NCBI GenBank assembly: GCA_016800925.1
Contig: JABCPU010000001.1
Location: forward strand, 186,001-250,000
Length of the DNA stretch: 64,000 bases
Origin: Suillus spraguei
Lineage: Eukaryota > Basidiomycota > Agaricomycetes > Boletales > Suillaceae
Direction: 5' to 3'
The notes under the pieces are model-generated. The model saw only the letters and a list, made by a program, of their open reading frames with translations, had not been told where the DNA came from and made no database searches. The position numbers and the translations under genes are program-made. Below, piece by piece: positions 1 through 10,971 of the stretch. The first letter of the stretch is position 1. The number at the start of each line of letters is the position of its first letter.

Positions 1-726
1 ATTTGACGCGCGAGATCAGCCCTTGTGATGGGCACTTCATTCGTCCCGATGTCAATAGGGTACTCCACTGTATCGTATCCGGGCCACTAACACTGAACTT
101 AGTCTTTCGCAATCGATCAAAGGTGTGAACACTTACAGCGATGACGAGCTTGAAAATGTGGACCTGAGTGCGGTCGACTGTCGGGAACATAATTTCATGG
201 GCGTCTTTCAAATGCGGTCCACCACCGGGCTGAAGACATTCCTCCAAAGGAATGCTCAGACTATTCCTTTCTGTATTTGCTTGGAACATAACAGTCGAAG
301 AGCCGTCTCTGTTATACTGCGGAATGTTCATCGGGACAAACATCTCCACACCGTGAGAGGTATTACCAGAAGACTGGATGGAATGATTCTGGTCTCCCTC
401 AATCACAACGACACAGACAAAATTAGCTGTGCAGATGGAACTCACCAAACCTAGAGAGATGGGCATATCAAACGACACATGCTGCTTGATTGGTGGGGAT
501 GCACAACTTGGTGTATACCCAACGTGTTGTTGTACGTGTTGTAGGGAAAACGTTCATGACTGCCATTCGGCGGCAAGTAGGACATATTGGTAAATCTGGA
601 TTGATCGTTGAGCTGGGAGTGAGTTGCTGACATCCAAGTTACCTATGCCCTTATAGTCCGGTTAAAGAGCTCTTAGACAGCTACTTGCCCGTAGTCCCAA
701 GCGCCATTAGTCTGTACTGAACCCAT
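1..726 (-). CDS. Partial gene, unknown Agaricomycete protein with WPGY motif
   Basis: This gene is transcribed leftwards and runs off the window. The proposed start is the ATG at 724-726 (MGSVQTNGAWDYGQ), followed by an intron at about 684-643. The next exon continues with VTWMSATHSQLND. After an exon junction near 450-500 that I could not fix, a long exon (about 375-137) reads SIQSSGNTSHGVEMF and ends FKLVIA. An intron (about 136-87) then joins it to WPGYDTVEYPIDIG and VPITRADLARQ at the window edge. From memory, the pattern WPGY...ITR..LA recurs in uncharacterised Agaricomycete proteins, many of them paralogues; no function is known to me. The stretch near 480 changes frame, so either a small intron or an indel lies there. 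Confidence 0.55.
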
Positions 727-1777
727 GCAGCTCCGAGCCAAGATGTTTAGACCACGGAAATGGGAGGACGAGAGTTCATTGTATTCCCGGTGCACTTTTA
801 TGTTCCTCAGAGACAAATGAAGTAAATGTCATTGAACAAGACACTAGACCGTCAACATTGGCATGCGAGCATGGTGGCAGAGTTCAGTAACTGCACAAAG
901 CCGATCCCGTCAACTGATACACAAAGGTCGCCACAAAGTGTTTTGCCTTGTGCGTGAACTCGGGCTCTCTCCAAGTACTCAAGAGCACTGTCTCACTTCG
1001 GAACACGGCAGTTAGTTGTTGAAAGAACCTGTAGGTGCAAGGACCCGGTTCCCAGTACAATACTGGCATCGCCTGGCCGTGTGATGTAACCTTGAAGACG
1101 TGACAGGCTTAGAGACATTAGTGTCCCAGGTGAAACAAAGCTGGAGGACAGATACTCACCTTACGGATAAAATCAGGCTGCTCGAACCTCTAACACATGA
1201 AATCTCGCCAGTTATGCATCCAGGTAAAATGACATGTCTTGGCATCTCGGAGTCAAAGCTAGCACGTTCCCCGACTCATCAATTTGAAGCTGCCGATCTT
1301 GCTGCACCGTGACATTGCTGTCTCGACTCTCGAGTAGTAATAACGAGTTTATTGAAATCTGCAAGTGGTGTGAATATCTTGCGATTATTTGCCTGAAAAC
1401 CAACGAACTGAAAAATGATTAATGCAAGGACAGCTTGAACTCTGAGAGCTCTGGGAGAAGTTGCGGAGATTGAAGTGCCTGAGACTAGGGGTTGAACGCT
1501 GACTACCAAGTTGATGATACGGTGCTAAGAAACATTAATCGTTTCAACAACTCCAGCACCCATGGAAACCACTGTCCGACTTTTGTCTTCTGTCGGCTAT
1601 TGTATGATAACAAGTATTTGATCACTTCAAGTTGCCCAGGTAGACATTCAGTTATTGTACTCGCTCCCGAGCGGGACCAAGGCTTCACGGTCACGCTTTG
1701 ACTTAAAAAGGTATGGGTTGTATGCACCTTCAAGTTGCTGAGAAGATTGTCTATAAGCGCGCCTCTCTGGACCCACA
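727..1777. other. No gene seen
   Basis: About 1 kb between the divergent left-edge gene and the gene starting at 1778. The open frames here are short, overlap on both strands and show no recognisable motif. It probably holds both promoters. Confidence 0.4.
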
Positions 1778-3890
1778 ATGTATCAAAGAGGCGCGTCTTT
1801 TGTATTTTCACGAGCACGTGCCAGTGTGGTGACCGCGTTGAGCACAAGGATTGCGCAAGGTATAAGACTTGGAGTGGGAGCAGATCCTGACAGAATTACT
1901 TCCCTCCAGTTAATTGTGTCAATGCCAGACTCACAGCTACTGCAGAAACCTTCCCTCCTCTCCCGGATAGGGGTTCGTGTCGATGATCCTCCGCATCATG
2001 TAGGGCGGAGTCAAAGGAATCCTCATTCATGCTATTACAAAAAAAGAGAAGAGACTCGTCTCAGACCTTTTGGAAATAATAGTGACGGGAAACAAGTATT
2101 AGAGTTAACAACAGGCGTCGATCGTCACTCCCAAACCAAGAAGGTACTTGTTAGGACTTTAATTTTAGGAAAAATTAATTGATTTCATTGAATCTTCGGT
2201 GTAGCATGTGCTGGACTCTTCCTTCGTCGATCGCGTACCTGCTATTCGCCAACCTACGGCTTTTTCACCAGGCACAGTCACACGAGAGTGGAACAACCAT
2301 GCATATCGCATATCAGCGACTGTGTCCATCTCCAGATCCCCCACCGAGTCCGATACAAAGTCCATGTCCATTGACGATGGGCCGCTGGACTCTAGACGGT
2401 TTCGGACAAGGAGCTCTCGAATGTCTATTGATCCTTCCCCATTGACAGACAACTGTCGCAAGGCATCATCCCACATGTCGGTTGATCCATCCTCTCCGAA
2501 TGTTGATCAAAGCACTCAACGTAAGGCATCATCCCACATGTCGGTTGACGTCCCCTCTGCCCGTCAGAGCCGAGGGTCATCAGACAGGATGCTGATTGAC
2601 GAGATCCAGCACCACTATCCTACGCAGAACCTCCCACAGCAGGTGTATAGTCACTGTGGTCCCTCATTCATAACTCGCCCGACTGTCTCACCGACCATGA
2701 CATGTTCTCGCAATACTTCGGTACATTTCCCACGAGAACATACGCTCGCGTCAAGCGTTTTGCCTCCCACGTCCTTTTCATTACAACACATCTCTCCATT
2801 GCGTGATAGAGGTTCCCCTCGCGAAGAAGTTGATTTAGCATCGATGTCTTCGTCACTATCGTTATCTCTGCAACATGGGCGCGACAACAAGGAAAATCAA
2901 GCCCTCCCCCCAACAACATGCCCTCCCCATACATGTACATCACAACCACCTACTAGACTGATCCACGGCTCCCTTGCGCACCCTCCGGATCGCGAAGAAT
3001 TCTCGCCAGTTGTACCTCCCGAAATATTTTCTCCAAAACATGGGACTGCGGCTTCAAGGCAGGGGAATAGATCACCCCCTACGAGTCCAGATGCTATTCA
3101 TCGTCTATCCCCTACCAGTAGGTGTCGTGTTCGTGCGCGAGGATCATCCTCGGCAGACGATACCAGTCACAAGCGTTATTGTATCCGACAAGATAGCCAA
3201 CCTATTACTCTTCTCTCCATCGATTCTCCTTCAGCATGCGGCACGTCTCCACAATCACCTCATTCGCTTTCCCCTATTGATGAGGCTTGGCTCCCGCCTA
3301 TGGAGAAGCAGCTAGAGATGGCCCATAATGCACAACTGAAAGCCAGGTGCAGGAAATTTAGAGCTATCATCGGTGGGGCTGTCAACGAGATCAGTGAGGC
3401 AATCGTGCCTTATCATAAAGACCATCGAAAGCGTAAAGTCGCACGCACGAATACCAACTCACAGCCTTTCTCAGGAGTTCCCGACCACCCGCAATCTATA
3501 GAGCGTTACAACCCACCGAAAGCCATAAACACATCTCGATCTCAACCACGCACGTCATTTGATACTGCAAAGGATATTGACCATATCACTCGAACGTGGA
3601 CGAAGCTCGCGCTGTGCGATTCTCCAGCGGCATTGCCAGGGGATGATGGGCTTCTTCAGGGCGAAGTACCATATCTTTCTTTATCTCCCCCGATAATCAA
3701 CGAGCCTCCCAAAAGCCAAAGCAGGTCACCACCAACTCGTACAACTGCAGGTCTTGGCGCAGTCATACAGTCCCAGAGTGATGATGAAGTTGAGATATAC
3801 TTGGGAGATGCTGTGAAGTTGGCTGTTCCCACGTTTCGCCGACACAGGACTACCGATGCCTTCGATGCCAACAGCGTGGTCATACCTTGA
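1778..3890 (+). CDS. Disordered Ser/Pro-rich protein with MS[IV]D repeats and a KEN box
   Basis: No family recognised. The large exon (2203-3890) has no ATG near its beginning; it opens right after an acceptor-like TAG at 2202. An upstream exon starting with ATG at 1778 reads in phase to a donor (AAG|GTACTT near 2142), so I join the two. The protein would be about 680 residues, rich in Ser, Pro, Arg and Thr and probably disordered. It carries five M-[SL]-[IV]-D units between 2364 and 2600 (MSIDDGP, MSIDPSP, MSVDPSS, MSVDVPS, MLIDEI) and a KEN box (DNKENQ) near 2884-2900. A helical, charged stretch (MEKQLEMAHNAQLKARC) follows near 3300. Nuclear or cell-cycle roles would be inference only. Exon 1 may contain further introns. 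Confidence 0.6.
2461..2548 (+). repeat. 26-bp direct repeat inside coding sequence
   Basis: The words aaggcatcatcccacatgtc and the following ggttga occur twice, starting near 2461 and 2523, about 62 bp apart. They encode two copies of KASSHMSVD in the disordered protein. The identity at DNA level suggests a recent duplication of one repeat unit. Confidence 0.85.
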
Positions 3891-4270
3891 CTCCTAACAA
3901 TCACGGCCTCCATCACAGGTAAAGAGAGTTGATGAAGATATGATACGTAAATTATACGAACCTACAGTTTGCACGGTACGGATGCCATGAAGAGATATCG
4001 ATGCTCATGTTAAGTTGAACCGTTACGAATCACAATAGTTTTAACTTTAAACGAACTTCAACCTCATGCGCACTTGTCGGCTACACAATAGACATAGATC
4101 ACAAATTCACGATTGACTGATTGACAGGTAAAATCGAGTGCCGATCGGGTGTAACTTGAGATTTGGACGTTGAGATTCCAGGAAGATTTTTTGAGCCGCC
4201 AGCAGAATTAAAATATACCGGCACCGAGTAGAATACAAAGACAATTCCAAAGATCGCAAAATCTGTACGA
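3891..4270. other. Convergent 3' intergenic space
   Basis: The space between the stop codons of two converging genes. It is AT-rich and I see no other gene; it should hold both polyadenylation regions. Confidence 0.5.
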
Positions 4271-7008
4271 TCAAAACATGCCCATACCGTCTTCATCACT
4301 ATCGCCCCATCCACTGGCAATAACTTCTTCTTCTTGTGGACGGGGGGAGGGACGACGTCCTGGAGACGGTGAAGTACTCCGCGTATCGTCTGGATGAACG
4401 CTTTTTGTGGCGGCAGGTTGCGATGATGGCGCGGTGATGCCTTGTGGTTTTGCTTGCGATTGCTGGGCACTGTACCATGAAATCTTCACTGGGCCTACTG
4501 CAGCGACGGTCGATCCTTTGGCAAAACCCTAGTCAAATAGTGAGCACACAAATTAAATTGATAGGTCATTTTTTGACCGACCTGCTCAGCAGCTGCTCTC
4601 GTCTTGAAACTGACGAGAACTTCATCATCCCCAATGATCTCTGCTGAGTCGAGTTGACCAGTAGTCTATAATTGTTAATAAGCCACGCATACAGAAACGA
4701 AGAATCTCGACCTACTTCATACCAATCTCGCAATGCTTGGAGGCTGTCTTCGCGAACACCCTTCACCAACAGTTTCCGTGGGCGGTTGTCGAGTTTCATG
4801 CTCGCCCTAGGAGGACCACCTCGCGGTGCTCCGCGGTAGAAGGCGCCACGTGTTCCGCGACCGCGACCTCTGTATCCACGATACGGTGCACCATACGAGA
4901 CTTCAGTAGTGGTCTCCGGTATTCCAAGACTTGCTGCCTCCTCCCTCAATTTTGCAAGTTTAGCCTTCAGTTCCTCTGTAGACTCCCCAACGGCATGCAA
5001 CTCAAGCTCCTTATCCAACCGCTCTCTCTCCTTTTTCTCGTGATCGTTTTGAGTGGTCAAGACAGGTGTGGGCGAATGTACCTTGGCGGGGGTAGCCGAT
5101 AGTGGTGATGAAATGGTCATCTCTTCTCCCAATTTCCGCAATCTTGCTAGAATCCCTTTCTTCTCCTCGGGAGAAGAAGTCTCTAATGAGGTCATTAAAG
5201 ACTTCTGCTCCGCTATCTGTTGCTCCAGCAGCTTCTGCTTCGCTGCGAGCTCCGACACGGTGGGAGACTGGAGGAGCGGTTTACGGGTGGGAGTCGTGGC
5301 GAGTGGTGCAGGAGGCTGAGATGGTGCAGAAGGCATGGCGGTCTCACGTGCAGCCAGGTTAGCCAGTAGTGGTGCAGAGGCCGCTAACATTCGCGACCCT
5401 GTTTGCCCATGCCCTTCCATGGGTCGATGCCAAAAGACCTTCACAAACCGATTCCCAAACACGGCATCTTCCGACTTCCATGCAGCATGAGCCTCGGTGT
5501 GTTCTGCAAAACTCACGAGCGCCTTGGCGCTGCGAGCATCGATCGCAACATTGGTGACCGTCCCGAAGCGCTTGAACCAACTGTTGACAGCGTCAAGGCT
5601 AAGCTTATCCTCTGGAATCTTTTCTACCACAAGTGTTTTATCTTGCCGTCGCTCTGGACGGAAAGTCTGCGCATCACCACCAAATATGCCTCGCCCACGA
5701 GGTGCACCCCTCATCCCCCCTCCAAACCCACCATGCGTGTTGTACGTCGATGGCCCTGGTACACTTGGAACACCCATCTCCACGTCCATGTGTTGAATTG
5801 GTTGCTGCTGCATAGGTGTGGAACTCTGCGGAATATAGTCTCCTGCTGATACGGCTGGTGTGCGGATTCTGGGGCGGCTGAGGAGTTAGGTCCTGTATGA
5901 CTGGAAGTTCGCCAGACCTGTCCACCGCGTGAGAAACTTGACTGCCGTCCTCTTGCTGAGCCCTGGAGAGTAGAGGGGCGCGTTGCGTTCCACGACCCAG
6001 GCCAATACCGACGCCATTTGGACGCATATCCATGCGTGCCTCGTGAGGATCATACGGGGCACCTTGAGGCATGAAAGGCATTCCACCAAATATTGATAAG
6101 AATGGTACAGTAGCACCATTGATAGGAAACATCTGCGATGGGACGAAAGCATCTTCGCCGTGGCTATACTTGCATAATGCACCACGAGCACAATATCCAT
6201 TATCTGTACGGATACGTGAGCAGTTCTTTGAATTGTCACGAAAAAGCAAGCGCACTATGATAATCACGACATATTCCTTTTCTTTGGTCTGGGGGCTGAT
6301 AATTTTGTGGTCGTCGAATATTCACACTCTGGTTGCTCCCATTCATGCCACCATTAACCGTACCATTCATCGTCATCCCTTGGCCCCCAGCCCTATTTTG
6401 GCCATTACTCCATGCACCGGTGGAGCGAGAGTCACGACCGTTGGGATACCGTGAAAATTGGCCTTCTGCATTTAACCGAGCGCCTTTCGTAGGTGGGCGC
6501 CCGTCACGCTCATCGTGTTCCAGTGATCGTTTCTGCCCTCTTTCCGTCGGCGAATGATTAGATAGGAGACCGTCGAGAGGTATAGGAATCCCAGTATCTG
6601 CGGTCTGTGAATGTGAGGGCAGAGAGAAAGAACTGGTTGGGTCGCTGGCCGTGTACGGTAGATACGTCTTGGTTCTGAGAACAGTGAATAATGTATCTAT
6701 AAATGAGGGTCCCTCTGGGTACCGGATTGAGAACGAGATACATAGATTGCACCGAAATAATACACACCTTTCTCTAAAAACTCTTCCAGCTGGGAGCTGA
6801 GCTCCTTTCTCATCTCATTTTCCGGGACATTGTGCTTCAGCAAAGCGAGAACGTATTCAGCAAGTGCCCCAGGTTCCGCGTCACATCTGAATATTCCAAT
6901 CTATGTCAGAGGAAATGAAGATCGAGCATCCGGTGATACGCACATTGGCTCCAGAGTTCGGACCAACCAGGGCTTTAGGTGAGTTACGGTGGTCGGGTCG
7001 TAAAGCAT
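4271..7008 (-). CDS. RBM26/RBM27 (Rmn1)-type RNA-binding protein
   Basis: The start is the ATG at 7006-7008 (MLYDPTTVTHLKPWL). An intron then leads to CDAEPGALAEYVLALLKHN and a KELSSQLEEFLEKG segment, the PWI-like N-terminus of the RBM26/27 family. After a low-complexity linker comes a single CCCH finger (C-x8-C-x5-C-x3-H; CRDYH, an intron, then NGYCARGALCKYSHGED near 6150-6200). A first RRM follows (KTLVVEKIPEDKL...VKVFWHRP, about 5400-5650), then a coiled segment, an RGG-like stretch (YRGRGRGTRG) and a second RRM (RKLLVKGVREDSL). The second RRM is split by introns before TTGQLDSAEIIGDDEVLVSF. The protein ends GDSDEDGMGMF. In animals and fission yeast this family links the exosome adaptor Mtl1/MTR4 to polyadenylated RNA in the nucleus. 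One intron near 5890-5940 is placed only approximately. Confidence 0.88.
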
Positions 7009-8060
7009 TTTTACCACAGAAAAAGGGAGAGAAGAAGAGTGAGACGACCAGCCTATATATCTTGGGTTATCAAGGACGCAAAAAAAAAATACAGATGAGA
7101 GAAGTATAATGGACTGCCAGACCGATGCAAGTAAATGCTCAGGTGGATGCTCTGCTTGAGGCAACTGCCACTTGATGATTAGTTTGCCCTTGACTTATGA
7201 CTAAGCCATGAGGCACATCTTAGTCAGCCGATGGCAAGTAGATCATAAGATCGTTGTTGGACCTCGGTCAAGAGCTGAGCGCTGAACCTCGATAGCCACA
7301 CTTCGTACGATCTTCATCTCAAGACACTTAACAAGTCACTCCAAATCAATACGTGGTGTGCAGCCATTGCTTTTCAGCCCGAGTATCCGAACATCATTCA
7401 GCGCTCAATGGGCTTACATGCATTGACATCAAAAGATGATATTGTCACACAAAGATATGCTTATGACGATATCTTCAAAACTAAACTATGCACGCAGTCA
7501 AAGCTCGGGCAGCTGGAATATCTGTGAACGTGAGTTGCGCTCTGACCTCAAATCTGTATAAATCAGTGTGCTTCGTGTATCATTTCTACGGGAGCTCCTC
7601 ATTCCAGAGGCCATCAGCCGCACTCATTCAGGTTATCCGTCGTCAGCAGAAGGAAATCCGCTCAGTACAGATGATACGGGCTGTAGGCATGTGTGACCGA
7701 TTCACGCGACTGAGGCTGAAGAAGTGAGAGCCATGATTCTAATACAGATAACGCATCAGCGGGAATCCACTGCCAGCGGTTTGGATTCGATGAAGGCCCG
7801 CCAACCTGATCGATACCCTCGAATGCATTGGAGCAATCAACATTGATTGAATGTTCGTCTAGTGGTCTGTTCCTGATAATGACAGGAAAGAGAACCAGAA
7901 ACCTAGACAAGGAAGTCAGAGGCTTGCACACAAGAATGTCATAGTAACCTTCCGCGTTATAGCCGACTGATTCTGCCATCTTATGATCACCATGAGAGAA
8001 TTCTAGATTCCAGTAAAAAGCACAAATAGATCTCCTGTTTGTAGATGAACGGCAGCTGCA
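7009..8060. other. Intergenic, one weak ORF
   Basis: The only candidate is a 105-codon minus-strand frame with a true ATG (7977-7979) ending at 7662; it reads MAESVGYNAEGYYDI and later PNRWQWIPADALSVLESWLS. The second half looks protein-like, but no family is recognised. A possible intron (GTTACT...CTAG, about 7949-7905) falls early in it. It could be a small unknown gene or a relic. Confidence 0.25.
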
Positions 8061-9702
8061 CTACTGCGCCACCACGTAGTTCCAGTCGCTCTTGATAGCC
8101 CCCGTCTGGATACCCACCAGTTCTGTCCAAAGAGGTTTCGAGACGGGACCCATCCCGTCCTTACCAGTAGGAATCATCACATCACCTCCGTTGTACCCAA
8201 TTTTGTCCACAGGGGTAACAACAGCGGCCGTACCAGTACCAAATAATTCGATAAGTCGACCCTCCTTTGAGGATTGAATGATCTCGCCCATGTTAATTGG
8301 GCGTTCCGAGACCTTGATGACATCGGGAAGACCTCCAAGACGCTTAACCCCCGAGACGTGGTTACGCGCAAGGCTAACACAGAATCGCGTGTAACGCCTG
8401 GAAGAATCATTCCGTCGAGAGGGGGGTAATAAGTTCGGTTACTGCAAAGGCAATGAATTGAACGTGCGATTGAGACACCGCTGACGTGAATGCTTACTGC
8501 CATCCTTGTCCTTAATAACGGCGAACAAGTTCATAGTGCCCACCTCTGTGAGCCAGTGCTCAGGACCATGTAACCACAAGTTCTGCGCGTAGCCCTGTTT
8601 TGCTGCACTTTTTTGTGCCACAACACCTGGTGCGTAGTTCGCGGCGAGCTTATACGCACCGGTACCTTCAGGCATAATGATTACAATATCCTATGGGTGA
8701 GCCAAGAACTTGACGTACCTCCAGGCGCGGCGCGAATGTACTCTGTTGTGCCATGTAAAGGTACAGGCTTGAACCCGTGAGGGTATACGGTCCCACGGGG
8801 CTGGTGATCACGAAGAGTAGTGCTTCGCTGGGGGGCGCAACACCCAACGTCCCATTAGTGCCGACTGCAGTGACTCTTAGTATTGTGTCTGCAACGAAGG
8901 TTATACTACCCACTTAACGTAGGTCGGATGTAAAGACTGTGTCCAGGCTCCTTAGGTATCCATTCGCGGTCAAGCGAAATCAACTCTTTTATGCATGCAA
9001 GAAGCGCGTTTCCGTCGAATGTCTGTTGGAGGCAGGTATGATTATCTATTCAGAATAGAAGAATAGAGCGTACGGGAAGCGCTAGCCGCTGTGCGCTGAT
9101 ATTCATACGTTTCATATTCATGTCAGGTCGGAACATCGTTACAGTGCCATCCTCTTGTCTGTAGGCCTTCATGCCCTCAAATAGTGATTGGGCATAATGA
9201 AGCACGGTAGCACCAGGGGACAGATTGATGGTGCCGACTAGAACATAAGAGCAAACATGTCGATAAAAGCCACGACGAAAGCGGTAGGACTCACAAGGTT
9301 CAATGCTGGGTGCTTCCCAGCCAGTAGCTTCAGTCCAACGGATTCTCAGCATATGATCTGACTGAAATCACGATGAGGTACAACACACGAGGAGCCTGAG
9401 AAAATGACTCACAAATGTCCGTCCGAAGAGAAGGCTCTTAGAGGGAGGGAGCTCCTTTGGGTTCATTGTTTTGGTGACAGTGAGCCTGGAGGGCTTCGTA
9501 GATCGTTAAAACTGCTTGAAAAAAAACTTGAAAATATAGTCCATACCTCAAGATGGAGCGGAACAGCAGCTTTCCCTGTCGTAGAGTCTCGATCAATATT
9601 TTGGGACATGTACCGGCTCCCGATGACAGTAGGCCGCCATGATGAGTGAGTTGTAATCCTAGCAGAACGGAATGGTGTCAGACGTGACCGTACAAAGGAC
9701 AT
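8061..9702 (-). CDS. BAT1: Branched-chain amino-acid aminotransferase, mitochondrial
   Basis: This PLP enzyme of fold type IV interconverts leucine, isoleucine and valine with their 2-keto acids using glutamate/2-oxoglutarate. The start is the ATG at 9700-9702: MSFVRSRLTPFRSARITTHS is Arg/Ser-rich without acids, a typical mitochondrial presequence. An intron joins LHLE to PSRLTVTKTMNPKELPPSK, then LLFGRTF, SDHMLRIRW and GWEAPSIEPY follow. Family blocks in order are LSPGATVLHYAQSLFEGMKA, the PLP-lysine block GTGAYKLAANYAP, EVGTMNLFAV, PPLDGMILPGVTRDSVL and FGTGTAAVVTPVDKIGY. It ends near GIQTGAIKSDWNYVVAQ. At least six short introns interrupt it. No cytosolic paralogue is visible in the window. 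Confidence 0.93.
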
Positions 9703-10101
9703 TGCTAAGCGTTGAGCCCGTGGGTATGAATAATGTAGCGGAAAGGTATGCCGAGATATATCTTAGTCTAACGAGGTTACTTTTATACAACCCGCCGGCG
9801 TTTGTTAAGACTAATAACCAGTCACAAGACAAGCGTAGCACGTGACTTAGACGCAAAGTCAGCTGGCGTTCACGGCAACTCTCCCCAGGCCGTAATTTTG
9901 TCCCATACAGTCTTAAACGGGCACTTGAGCCAGCAAAACTTTGTTGGCCTCCCGTCGCACAACAAAGAGGTATCATACATATCCATCTGGTACAAACTTA
10001 TAAGATATGTTCATAAATGTATAAAATAAATTGTTGAGTTCATCGATTGATATATGAATATGTTGTGAACGCATCACTGTTTTCGGTCTTTATCACTGGT
10101 C
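9703..10101. other. Intergenic with a stray copy of the downstream terminal motif
   Basis: Promoter side of the aminotransferase. At 9921-9935 it contains GCACTTGAGCCAGCA, which matches 14 of 15 bases with 10108-10122 at the left end of the element described next. No gene is seen. Confidence 0.5.
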
Positions 10102-10776
10102 CACGGTCACTTGAGCCAGCACCAAAAGAAGTAAGTCAGAGAGATTAGCGTTATCTTTACAATTGGTAACGTTAATGACCAACTCCCACCATCAGACTTG
10201 TCGCTGTCATTCTCATCAGCGTCTTCCTCGTCACTGCGACCCTCCTCGGATGCCTCTGGATCATTCAGCATTGGCCTTGGCAGCGGTGCTTCCAGTTTTC
10301 CAAGTTTTGGTTTGTTCCATGCTGGTCTCCGTCTTTCTAAACTCGCTTGATCTCTTTCTGCCTCCCACAGCTTCACTTGATCTCTGTATGCTGTTCTGCG
10401 CGCTTCATTTCTCACCAGCCGCGCAGCCTCCGCTTCTTTCCATGGTTTTAATAATTCTGCCCTCCCTTCTCTCTCCATTCGGCAAGCTTCGCGTCCCGCT
10501 TCCTCACGTTTAGTGTACCTTTTACAACCTTCCGCCGGCATCACACTGGCAGAGGTTGTGTCCATTGATTTTATGAACTTGGGTGGTGAGGATAATTCAA
10601 TATGGTCTTGTAGCACTAAAACAGTGAAATTTCTGGCACATTACAACACACAGCCATATTTAGGCCAAGCAGTATCATATATAGAGGATGACTATGAGGC
10701 AATAGAATGTTAGCCTGCACTTTGGCCAAATATTGCGCGAGTGTTGTGCTATGGGCATTTGGCTCAAGTGACGGTG
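10102..10776. mobile_element. Putative small DNA transposon relic with inverted ends
   Basis: A 17-bp motif at 10102-10118 (CACGGTCACTTGAGCCA) is repeated in inverted orientation at 10760-10776 with one mismatch. The two copies enclose about 675 bp that contain a minus-strand ORF beginning just inside the right half and ending 5 bp inside the left inverted repeat. No clear target-site duplication is visible at either edge. It could be a non-autonomous or truncated element; chance is unlikely but not excluded, because the repeats are short. Confidence 0.45.
10107..10565 (-). CDS. Arg/Glu-rich transposon-associated-like ORF
   Basis: A 152-codon frame from the ATG at 10563-10565. It starts MDTTSASVMPAEGCKRYTKR and continues with a strongly charged, helical middle that has spaced Trp residues (LLKPWKEAE, VKLWEAERDQASLE, RRPAWNKPKLGKLEAP). 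An acidic Glu/Asp/Ser stretch follows, then a hydrophobic end (VKITLISLTYFFWCW). The W...AERD...R+P.W.KPK layout resembles, from memory, repetitive proteins linked with DDE transposons in mushroom genomes; no catalytic residues are present. It lies wholly inside the inverted repeats. It may be a truncated C-terminal part of a larger protein. Confidence 0.4.
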   Translation of the reverse strand: MDTTSASVMPAEGCKRYTKREEAGREACRMEREGRAELLKPWKEAEAARLVRNEARRTAYRDQVKLWEAERDQASLERRRPAWNKPKLGKLEAPLPRPMLNDPEASEEGRSDEEDADENDSDKSDGGSWSLTLPIVKITLISLTYFFWCWLK

Positions 10777-10971
10777 GCAAAATTCAATCGCTTCCTCAAG
10801 TCAGACCTGTTGCTATCTATCCAGTCAGTCGGAGCCTGTTCCTTTGTCAATTCCGAATATTTATCATAGGAAGGATGAGTGCAATAAAAATAAAAATAAT
10901 AGTAATAAAAGGGATTACAACATATGGGAGAACCCAGGAACATGCTACTATTCGTTGGGTAGTCACATTTA

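Noticed and set aside
2206..2210. Start of the Ser/Pro-rich protein at 2208
   Set aside because: Codon 2208 is GTG directly downstream of an in-frame TAG; it is better read as an exon after a splice acceptor, with the true ATG at 1778.
5403..5849. 148-codon plus-strand ORF opposite the RBM26-like gene
   Set aside because: It is the antisense shadow of the RRM exon, which has clear family matches.
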